Of a stretch of 64,000 nt of DNA, positions 55,401 through 64,000 are shown piece by piece (position 1 is the stretch's first letter; every line of letters starts with the position of its first letter). Under the pieces are notes generated by a model that saw only the letters and a program-made list of their open reading frames with translations, was not told where the DNA came from and did not search any database. Source of the DNA: Harmonia axyridis (Eukaryota > Arthropoda > Insecta > Coleoptera > Coccinellidae); NCBI RefSeq assembly GCF_914767665.1, contig NC_059506.1, forward strand, positions 1,736,001-1,800,000, read 5' to 3'. A program made the translations under genes and the position numbers.

Positions 55401-55908
55401 TTTACAAACTCGTGTTTCTTTAAAAGATAAAAAAAAAGATAAAAATTTTTGAAAAATATAATCAAGCCTGAAAATTTTCCATTCATTTTTTCCCAACACC
55501 AGACAACGATTTTCGGAGTCTCGATACTCTAATGAGGAAAATATCAAATATCTATGTCTTACTAAAATGTTATTGTATTTCCATAATTATTATCATATAT
55601 TAGAAGGACAATAAAGGTTAATCTCTTCGATTCTTAATTTCTCATTAACTATCTTACAAAGCATCAATTTGATTAACATTAAATTGAGTTATTCTAATTT
55701 TCACTATTTTATTATGTAACTAACAATTATTTCTATACACAGTAGCTTCTTCAAATTTCGTGCAGTTTGAATAATAATGAAATAGTGGTAATTAAAAAAA
55801 CTTTCGTATTTAATATAAATCTTATTGAATATATCCCTACAATATGGGTATGTTCAATTCAACATCCGCTTGTGTACTTCCTCAGATAATTTTTTAGAGA
55901 GTAGATAC
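55401..55908. other. upstream region of SLC17-like gene 2
   Basis: AT-rich; no repeat or gene identified. It precedes a good core promoter at 55909-55942. Confidence 0.5.
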
Positions 55909-55942
55909 TATAAAGCAACATGTGAGTTGTCATCTCATCAGT
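55909..55942 (+). promoter_or_regulatory. TATA box and initiator of SLC17-like gene 2
   Basis: TATAAA at 55909-55914 and TCAGT at 55938-55942 place the initiator A (55940) 31 bp after the TATA start. This gives a 63-base 5' UTR before ATG 56003 and supports that start. Confidence 0.65.
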
Positions 55943-56002
55943 ATTGTGTATTATGTACAATTCGCTACATATATAAATCTCACCCTTATTTATATTGAAA
56001 CC

Positions 56003-56167
56003 ATGAAAAAACCAATGAAAATTACAGCTTACGGTATTGGCGTACGTCATGGTCAAGTAGCTTTGATATTTTCGATGGTGGTCATCATGTATCTAATTAA
56101 TATGGCTGCACCTATAGCTATAGTAGCTATGACAACTCCAGGAACAAGCCCCAATCCAGAAGTCCCA
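56003..56167 (+). CDS. SLC17-like gene 2 first coding exon
   Basis: ATG 56003 (MKKPMKITAYGIGVRH) to donor CCA|GTAAGT in phase 0. The ATTACAG at 56021-56027 could act as an acceptor at the exact place of intron 1 in gene 1, but it lacks a pyrimidine tract, and the TATA/initiator pair upstream favours starting here. Confidence 0.7.
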
Positions 56168-59100
56168 GTAAGTAAATAAACATTCAGTTATTCGTTTTTA
56201 CGGTCACCAAAACAATTATTCTGCTTTGCACTCGTGGCAGTAGTTTTTGTTTATTAAGTTCTCCTTTAAATTTATTAGACTACAATCATTTTCTCTTCAC
56301 TAAATATTTGTATTGGCTATTGTTATAGTGTATGTATCATATGTGTCAAGCCTCTGCCATTAATATTTATGCTACAATAAATTTATGAGGTGTGCAATAT
56401 ATTATAATGGCATTTATTTTAGTTATTATGATTTTGTTCGAAACGTTTAGCAGAAGTACGTCGACTTGAGTTCTTGAAAAATAGATTTCAACTTTTAGAG
56501 TCTATAAAACATTTGCAAATTCGATTCAAATATTGATATGAATTAGAAATAAGGGTGAAAACCAAAAAATAGAAAATGGTAAAATGGGAAAAATTTTGAT
56601 TCAAATTCCATAGGTCTAAAATTTAAAAGTAGATAAATTTTGATTACGGGATTATACAGGAGATTTCTAAATTGGAGGTACCAACGAGAACGAGTTAATT
56701 CTTAGATTATCAAAAAAAAACAGTCCACTATGAATATGGACCCAAAAACACTTTGTATTCGAGACCAGGGTGTTAAAATTTGATATTTTCAAGTTTTAAT
56801 TTGTCATATGCAGGATGTTCCTAAATTGGAGGTACGAATAAAGTGACAGATTACTCAGTATTAAAGCTTTTTTCTGAGTTTTTTCTCATAGCACAAGATA
56901 TTCACGGAATATTCAACTTAAATTTGGCATAGATATTCTAATTCAAAGTTTTCAACATGTGACATGCTTATTTTCATTGCAATTCTGGATACTTTTTCTG
57001 GAACAGTGGCCACTTCTTTCCTCCAGAATATTTGCTGGTGGACCAGTGATAGTTTGAAAAAATATAGAAAGAAACTTTGGTCCAGACTACAATTCTTGGT
57101 GTCTTGTTGTTTTGTCGTATCTGCTACCGATTTCGAAAAAACATTTCAAACTATATCGGGTGTCCCAAGGTGAGTGGCCTATTAGATTATTATGGAAACT
57201 ATTGATGGTAAAGATTTCAAATTTTGTGGATAGATATTTGGCCATGTAAGGTACATTTTTAAAATAATTTCACATTTCCAGTGTTGCCGGATGTACGACA
57301 ATTTGGCAACAACTTTGTTATTTTGAATAGGACATCCGGTATTTCTATTTTTTTTATGATACTCCATAAAATATTGAATCTATTCACTCTTACTTTTCCA
57401 TCCCTATCTTCAACGGTTTTTGAGTTATTAATTATTTTTCGAAATTTTAGATCAAATTGGCGTATTACGAAAATGACTCTAGTTCGCTCAATATTTGAGA
57501 TTTAAGTCAGAAATTTTGCAAGTCGTTAGATATTGATCTGATCTGTGTCACTGCTTTTGAATTATGGTTGTCAATAATACAGGACGGACCAAAAAAAATC
57601 ATCATTTGCCAAGTTACAAAATTGTAAAAAAGTCTATTTTTTCAAATTAGACACCTAGTATATTTTTCAATTCTTGGAATCAGTACAACACACTCTACAA
57701 TTTTTCTATTCACGTCCCTATACCTATCTCAACTGGATTCCGAGTTATATGCGTTATATGTGTATATCTTTCTTGAGTCATTATTTATAGAAAAACCTCG
57801 GAACAAAACACCTGTTAGGCAATAATTGTTTATTTTGACATTTATGGATTGAACTGATTCATTGATATATCGATCTATGAACGACAAAGAGAAAATAACA
57901 ATACAAAAGAAATTAACACTTATTGAATCGATGTGAAATCTAATAAACGCATATAACTCGGAATCCAGTTGAGATAGGTATAGGGACGTGAATAGAAAAA
58001 TTGTAGAGTGTGTTGTACTGATTCCAAGAATTGAAAAATATACTAGGTGTCTAATTTGAAAAAATATATTTTTTTACAATTTTGTAACTTGGCAAATGAT
58101 GATTTTTTTTGGTCCGTCCTGTATTATTGACAACCATAATTCAAAAGCAGTGACACAGATCAGATCAATATTTAACGACTTGCAAAATTTCTGACTTAAA
58201 TCTCAAATATTGAGCGAACTAGAGTCATTTTTGTAATACGCCAATTTGATCTAAAATTTCGAAAAATAATTAATAACTCAAAAACCGTTGAAGATAGGGA
58301 TGAAAAAGTAAGAGTGAATAGATTCAATATTTTATGGAGTATCATAAAAAAAAGAAATACCGGATGTCCTATTCAAAATAACAAAGTTGTTGCCAAATTG
58401 TCGTACATCCGGCAACACTGGAAATGTGAAATTATTTTAAAAATGTACCTTATATGGCCAAATATCTATCCACAAAATTTGAAATTTTTACTATCGATAG
58501 TTTCCATAATAATCTAATAGGCCACTCACCTTGGGACACCCGATATATTTCTAGTAAACCTCAAGAAAATCCAAATTAATATAAAGATCCAGTTAGTATG
58601 CTGTGATGTATAAATTAATTATAAGTTTTAGGACTTAATGACCCAATCTGTAGTGAAGATTAAAAAGATTCGATAAAATGGTAAAGTCACCAAAAAAGGT
58701 GGAAAGGCTCTGTATTTCAAAAATAAATCATTCGAGGGCCTATGTTAAGACTTATATCTTAAAATTAACCAAGGAATATCTCATTTTGGTTTGTAACCCT
58801 CCAATCTAGGAACATCCTGTATATTGGAATTACAAATATTCATCACGCTATATGCAAATTTCGAAAACAAAGCGTTTGTGATCCCTTGATTTTTTTTCTA
58901 AAATGATACTCAGTGTCTCTCGTTCCCGTTCTTACCTCCAATTTAGGAATACCCTGTATATAAAATTCCGAGATATGAATTTATATCGCTACCGCTTAGG
59001 GATTCACGGCTTGGCTTGATATTCAAGCTACTTGGCTTCAGCTTGACTTGAATCAAGTTCATGTCAAGTTGTAGTTTTTCAATGTCAATTGAAGTAGATT

Positions 59101-62100
59101 TCAAGTCAAGCTCAAGCCAAATAGCTTGAATATCAAGTCAAGTAGCTTGAATATCCAGCCAAGCCTCGAATCCCTACTACCGCTCTGCTCACTACAGGTA
59201 GGTATAAGTACTATACAGGGTGCTCCATAGAAATTGCGAACAAATTTAATTTTTTTTTCAAAATATTAAAGTCAATGCCAGAACGCACTCCACTGAAGGT
59301 GCTGAAAACAAGTTGTGATATTCAAAGCCTAAAAATTGATATGACAGCAGATTGGAAAATAAAAATGCATAATAAGAATATAATTTAGAATAATACTAAT
59401 AATCATTATAATTATGATAATATGTTTTTTCAAGCCAAAAAATGAAGTTATGTAGATTTTAGTGCATAATATCATTTTCATTATTTGGCCTATCTTTTTA
59501 TATTTGAAACATTTGAAACTGAGGGTCAAAATATTCTCTTCAATTCAGGTGCTCAATTATTAAAATTTTTCTCCAAAATTTACTTCAGTTTGTCACAATG
59601 GAGTAATTTTTCTTCGATTCCAAAAAAAGCTTCGAATTCGACCTGAAATTATTTGTTTCTAAATCATTATATTTTTATATCTTTATTTGTTCATTATATT
59701 CAATGGATAATTTCTTTGGAATCGGCCAAGGAAAAAAAAATCAACTTCAACTGAAAGTTTTTGTAGAAATCAAAAATCGAATAAATAAATATTTTCTTTT
59801 TCACTGCCACCCCCCTTCCCCGTATTTGCATGAAAATTGGTATAAATATTGGTAGCTAATGTTGTTATATCGCATTGAACTTCCTTTAACCTAAAGTAGT
59901 GAATCATGAAAGCACAAACAAAAACCAAAAAATTCGACACCACATAATCAGGAAATAGGGAACATTTATTTCTGCTATAAAAAACAAACACTGCAAAATC
60001 CTAGCACTTATATTTTCGAAATTATGAATCATGCCTCTGAGTATTATTTTTTTTACATTGATAATTCAATATTCTCTTCTTCAAGAGCGTTGGAAGAGGA
60101 AATAAAGAACTAAAAAAAAAATTAAAAAAGAAATTTGCAGTGTCTTTGATTGTTGACGTCTATGTTGTTTGAATGGATCTATTTACTCCAAAAAATGTTT
60201 ATTTATGTTAATTCTCATTCAAGGCGTTCAAGAGCTGGACAGACCAAAGTTTAGTCTTAATTTCCTACTACTGGGGATTCGCACCAACTCAACTAATCGG
60301 AGGACCTTTGACAAGAAAATATGGCTTCAAAAAGTTTATGGTATTATCTATGGTCATTTGCTCTATATTTTCCATGTTTTTGCCTTCTTTAGTCATCGAA
60401 TATGGATCGAAAGCAATGATTTTCGTTTTATTCACCATTGGCTTCTATCAGGGATTAATATTACCAATGTTGTCCGATTTTGTAAGCAAATGGGCTCCAG
60501 TCCGAGAGAGAACTCCAATTGGAACATTCATTTTCGCCAGTAAGTCTACTTTTAAGAATTTTATGAAGTACACACTTTTTTGTTCCACAGATTTTTATCA
60601 TTTCGATATTTATTTTATTTCGATATTATTATTTATTGATAGTTCAAGACAAGGAACACATAATAACTTCATATTTTCTCTTCGCTACCCGTCACCTAAG
60701 CTTAATAGTTGTGGTCACTATTCAATTACTCATGTTTTCTTTTTAGGTAAAACTTTAGGAACAGTGTTTGCCTCAGAAATAACTGGACTTTTGTCTAGCT
60801 CATGGTGGGGATGGCCATCAGCATTCTACCTCTATGGTATGATCGGTCTTGTATGGAGTATCTTTATGATAATTTTCGGATATAATTCACCTGAGGAACA
60901 TAAGAGCATTTCTCAAGCAGAGCTTGAATATATTAGGAGAGGGCAGACCCTTACAACAAAGGTAATATAGGTACAGTTATTCTTATAACTAGCATGGTTG
61001 ATTTAACTTACTTCACACAAGCCGTAAAGTATAAAAGTTGATAAGTTTTAATGATCATAATAAGAATGTTCATTATCATTGAAGATGAAGATTAAGACAT
61101 TGTGATATGAAATATTTATTAAAAACTATTAACATCATAAACGTACCAGAATATACATTAATCCTTAGTTACTCTTAATACATAGTAACCATAATTTAAA
61201 ATCTTAGTTACGAAAGCATAATACGGTAGATATAAAATGATAATAGAACTAGTTTTCATGTATAAAGTAGGCAAATTTCGATGTTTTAGCACTACAACTT
61301 TTAAACCAGAAGAGATAGACAAAATCTGATACCCCATTTTCGTTCCCTTTTTCCGAGAAACTAACAAGAGTATTCATTTTTGCCCAAATTCTCTTATTTT
61401 CGAGTTATTAGCGTAAATTAGAAAAATGGCGATGTCGAAAAAAATTTATATCTCCGCTAATACCAACTGATAGAGCTCTGAAATTGGAACATTATACTAG
61501 CAGTTTTTTTACGTTGATCCGTATTTGTCGATTTCAACTTTTTTTTTCGACTATTACTCTGAGATTGATTAAAAAAAACTAAAATAAAAGATAATCAAAT
61601 TTTTCATTATGATGTTATTCAAATTGAAAATATTACTTCAGAGAATACCGTGGAATAAGATCATGAAATCTGTGCCTACGTGGTCCACTTGGATATCCCA
61701 AATTGGTATTGTTTGGACCATAAGATTGTCCACAACTGAATTCCCTACTTACATCAATAGAGTTCTTGGAATCGACGTAGGATCTGTGAGTACCACACTT
61801 AAATTTTGTTTTTAGGTGAAATATTTCTGAATTTCATATTTTTTTTCAGGCTGGGGCCTTCATGTCCATCACTTATTTGGTATCATATTTCTTCACATTC
61901 TTCGTAAGCAGCTCTTCACAATATTTGATCAACAACAATTATCTGAGCACGACAGTTTGTAGGAAACTGTGTAATGGTTTAGGTAAATTGAAGTTTTTGA
62001 TTTATATCTTTCATACATATTTGTATTTGATATGCCACGTATTAATCGTAATGAATGGCTTTATGTACCGAACTTCTTCAAAGCGCCATAATGTTTAATG

Positions 62101-63302
62101 TTGTTTTTTTTTTATATTTCTCAATTTACTTAATTTTTCTACGTTGACCATGTTTGATTTGGATTTTGGAATATTTCCATCGGAAAAGCAAAACTATGGT
62201 CTATTAGATGTTGAATGAAAATAAGTATGATTTGAAAATTGATATATCAAGAAAAGATTCATAAATTTCTAATATAAACTTGCCTGCAACTTTCGAATTC
62301 TACAATTTATGTATAACAAAATTATTTCAAAAATTTGCCAAATTTCTCCTTATTTCCTAAAAAAGCTGTCGTTAGAATGCCAGCTGTAGGTTTGTTTCAG
62401 CTGATATATATTTGAAAGGGGAAAAGAGCAAAGAGAGGAAAGTAATGAATTAAATATTTTTTATTTGCAATTAAACTCAAAATTTTAGTGGAAAACGTGT
62501 TCATAAAAATGTTTGAAATGCCTCCACCATTCCTTATACAAGCACGTGCCCTCTTTCTCATTTCTTCAGTTGTTACTTTCCGCCTGAAATTCACTCTCAA
62601 TCTTCTCTATTCTAACAGTGTTCGATCCGGACTTCTCGCTGGGCACCAAAAATAATCCAAAATTTTAATCAAATTTGATCAATGTAGAAAAAAATTGACG
62701 AAAAATGGGGTAAGGTGAAAAATCTTTTGAAAATCAATAGAACACAAATATCTCGTAACTGGTCACTAAATATGGCTCAAACGACAGCAAAAGAGTCATA
62801 CAAACAAGTTCTCCAAAGTTCACGTCTAATTTGGAACCACAACGTATAATATTAGGTTCAAAAATATTCTTCTTCTTTTTCATCAAATATTAATTCTTCA
62901 TCAAATATATATATATATATATACCTATATAAATAATCGTCATCAAATATATATACATAATAATTCTTCATCAAATATTAATGATTGATAAAATTTTTCT
63001 AGCGATTTTTAAAGAATTGATCAATTTTATTGAATGATAACTATTCAAATTTTGTTTCAGCTGCATATGGTTCATCGATCTTTTTAGTTTTCCTCGCTGT
63101 TTTCCGTCTGAACCGATTTTTAGCTTTGTTATGTATCTTCTTCGAAATGATCTGTTTGAACGCTAGTTTCTCTGGTTACAATATCAACTACAATGATCTC
63201 AGTCCAAACTTCTCAGGATGTCTGTTTGGGGTTGGAGGTATAACCTCCACTATTGTGTCCTTCCTTCCTGTGATGATTGTCCAATACATGGTGACCGACC
63301 AG
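56003..63302 (+). CDS. SLC17-like transporter gene 2 (partial, 6 exons seen)
   Basis: Paralogue of the gene at 26418-47670 and of the same MFS/SLC17 type. Exons: 56003-56167, 60224-60539, 60747-60961, 61642-61785, 61850-61982, 63061-63302, together 405 codons in frame. Exon sizes match gene 1 (316/316, 215/215, 133/133; 144 against 141; 242 against 236) with the same phases. Motifs: YGIGVRHGQVALIF and PIAIVAM (TM1), SWTDQSLVLISYYWGFAPTQ, GFYQGLILPMLSDF with KWAPVRERTPIG, SSWWGWPSAFYLYGMIGLVW, TEFPTYINRVLGIDV and YMVTDQ. The last membrane segment and tail should lie beyond 64000, or have been lost to the LINE at the edge. TM1 again has Asn where the family usually has Arg. An alternative upstream first exon cannot be excluded. 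Confidence 0.83.
56653..58970. repeat. outer inverted pair around the 1.4-kb palindrome
   Basis: The left pieces (about 56653-56705 and 56764-56840) pair with the right pieces (about 58790-58870 and 58915-58968), sharing CCTCCAATTTAG and CAGGATGTTCCTAAATTGGA. The inner palindrome 57153-58546 therefore probably inserted into an older inverted-repeat element. It lies in intron 1 of SLC17-like gene 2. Confidence 0.65.
57153..58546. repeat. 1.4-kb near-perfect palindrome (foldback element)
   Basis: Two arms of about 595 bp (57153-57747 and 57951-58546) are almost identical inverted copies. The ends are ATATCGGGTGTCCCAAGGTG and, reversed, the same sequence. The spacer is about 200 bp. Arms contain TTGGCAACAACTTTGTTATT and GGATTCCGAGTTATATGCG pairs. 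The very low arm divergence suggests a recent origin or gene conversion. It would form a long double-stranded RNA hairpin if transcribed with the intron. Confidence 0.9.
58997..59176. mobile_element. short MITE, 180 bp
   Basis: TAGGGATTC at the left and GAATCCCTA at the right delimit a palindrome rich in CAAGCTACTTGGCTT-like motifs (GGCTTGGCTTGATATTCAAG pairs with TTGAATATCCAGCCAAGCC). It is largely internally repetitive (AGCTTGAATATCAAG). Confidence 0.75.
60224..60539 (+). CDS. SLC17-like gene 2 exon 2 (TM2-4)
   Basis: 316 bp after CTCATTCAAG, ending GCCA|GTAAGT in phase 1. Encodes SWTDQSLVLISYYWGF, KKFMVLSMVICSIFSMF and FTIGFYQGLILPMLSDFVSK. Confidence 0.9.
60747..60961 (+). CDS. SLC17-like gene 2 exon 3 (TM5-6)
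   Basis: 215 bp after TTCTTTTTAG. Encodes KTLGTVFASEITGLLSS, WGWPSAFYLYGMIGLVW and SPEEHKSISQAELEYIRRG, a near-standard family loop. Confidence 0.92.
61642..61785 (+). CDS. SLC17-like gene 2 exon 4 (TM7)
   Basis: After ATTACTTCAG: IPWNKIMKSVPTW, ISQIGIVWTIRLSTTEFPTY and INRVLGIDVGS; donor GTGAGT. It is three bases longer than its counterpart in gene 1. Confidence 0.88.
61850..61982 (+). CDS. SLC17-like gene 2 exon 5 (TM8)
   Basis: 133 bp after TTTTTTCAG. Encodes AGAFMSITYLVSYFFTFFVS and YLSTTVCRKLCNGL; phase 1 donor GTAAAT. Confidence 0.88.
63061..63302 (+). CDS. SLC17-like gene 2 exon 6 (TM9-11)
   Basis: 242 bp after TTTGTTTCAG, to GTAAGTGA. Encodes two hydrophobic segments, SGYNINYNDLSPNFSG (the family's GF..N..DL.P.....L.G block) and VQYMVTDQ. 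Confidence 0.9.
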
Positions 63303-63559
63303 GTAAGTGACGTTTTATTCAATGAAGAATTTTTGAAAGATGGAAGAATTATTTGGAGATACAGACGACGATATTCATTCGAACACATTTGGCCCATAGA
63401 TAAGTGTCAGCTAATAATACTAATAGCTTTATTTACCCAACAGGAAAGTTCCCAGTCACAGGGTAACAAATCACATCAACTCATTTTCTTTGAGTTGTGA
63501 ATTCCCTGAAAAACTAAACGAAATGGCAAGTACTCCAAAAATTATAGATATAAAGAAGG

Positions 63560-64000
63560 AAAAAAAACATAAAATAAACAACTACAATAGACTAATGTTA
63601 ACTTTGTTAGCACAATCACAAAGCCGATACATTGGTGCCCGCTGGAGTCCGAGGCGTGGGTATACTAAATATAGGAGAACCTCTGGCTCTGGATTATGTC
63701 CTTGATCAGCTGCTGGGGTACAATCACCACATAACTACCGTCCAATCATTCTTCTCTCGTGTAAAAAAGGGAAGATTACGGAAGCGGTTGAAAAAATTAA
63801 AGACAATAAAGCAAGATAAGAAAATCGTACAGTTAAAACAGTTTGATTTTCAAAGCCAACATTTCACTGTGAAACAAGTGCTTCGAGTAGTGGAACAAAT
63901 CACGAATGGATTTAACCGCAAATAAGTCACAGGGGTTGTGTTCTTGGATGTGGCCAAAGCTTTTGATGAGTTATGGCACGAAGGACTTCTATACAAACTG
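63560..64000 (+). mobile_element. jockey-like LINE, runs off the window edge
   Basis: Reverse-transcriptase piece with TVKQVLRVVEQITNGFNRK, then a TAA, then VTGVVFLDVAKAFDELWHEG with the first catalytic Asp block at the very end of the window. Upstream frames are shifted and the 5' limit is unclear (between 63440 and 63700). It lies just downstream of the last visible exon of SLC17-like gene 2, so it is in the next intron or has replaced the 3' end. Confidence 0.75.

Overview
This window is AT-rich, intron-containing animal DNA, almost certainly from an insect. The protein families (SLC17-type transporters, an Rpp25/Alba protein, ankyrin genes), short insect-style introns, TATA/TCAGT core promoters and the mix of mobile elements (mariner, Tc1, pogo-like, P-element-like, jockey-like and RTE-like LINEs, a Crypton-like tyrosine recombinase element and many foldback elements) all fit an insect. 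I cannot fix the order (beetle or hymenopteran are both possible). No bacterial genes, CRISPR arrays, rRNA genes or recognisable tRNA genes were seen.

Layout. 1-2.3 kb: decayed P-element/THAP9-like transposase and a LINE fragment. 2.3-9.4 kb: ankyrin gene copy A (minus strand, two exons, disabled by a stop and a frameshift), whose intron holds two foldback elements and a truncated mariner. 9.8-11.2 kb: a 1.3-kb palindrome. 13.2-17.5 kb: an intact Rpp25/Alba ORF and several partial duplicates. 17.7-25.2 kb: LINE remains in several layers, a broken third ankyrin copy (C), and a LINE ORF1 containing five tandem 179-bp units. 26.4-47.7 kb: a complete ten-exon SLC17-like transporter gene (plus strand, 518 codons). 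Its introns carry a tyrosine-recombinase element, a mariner, the intact ankyrin gene copy B on the opposite strand, a 430-bp tandem array, a 0.9-kb palindrome, MITEs, a Tc1 element and a pogo-like element. 48-55.4 kb: decayed Myb-like and LINE pieces, a second tyrosine-recombinase element enclosed in ~270-bp inverted arms, a foldback built from mariner sequence and an internally deleted mariner. 55.9-64 kb: a second SLC17-like gene with the same intron positions and phases, running off the right edge, with a 1.4-kb palindrome in its first intron and a jockey-like LINE near the end.

The likely functional host genes are the two tandem SLC17-like transporters, the intact nested ankyrin gene (542 codons) and the Rpp25-like ORF. 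Most of the rest is repetitive DNA. The observations I rate highest are the ankyrin gene family with an unrecognised C-terminal half nested inside a transporter intron, the tyrosine-recombinase element with long inverted arms, and a foldback element whose two arms each carry the catalytic-region motif of a mariner-type transposase.
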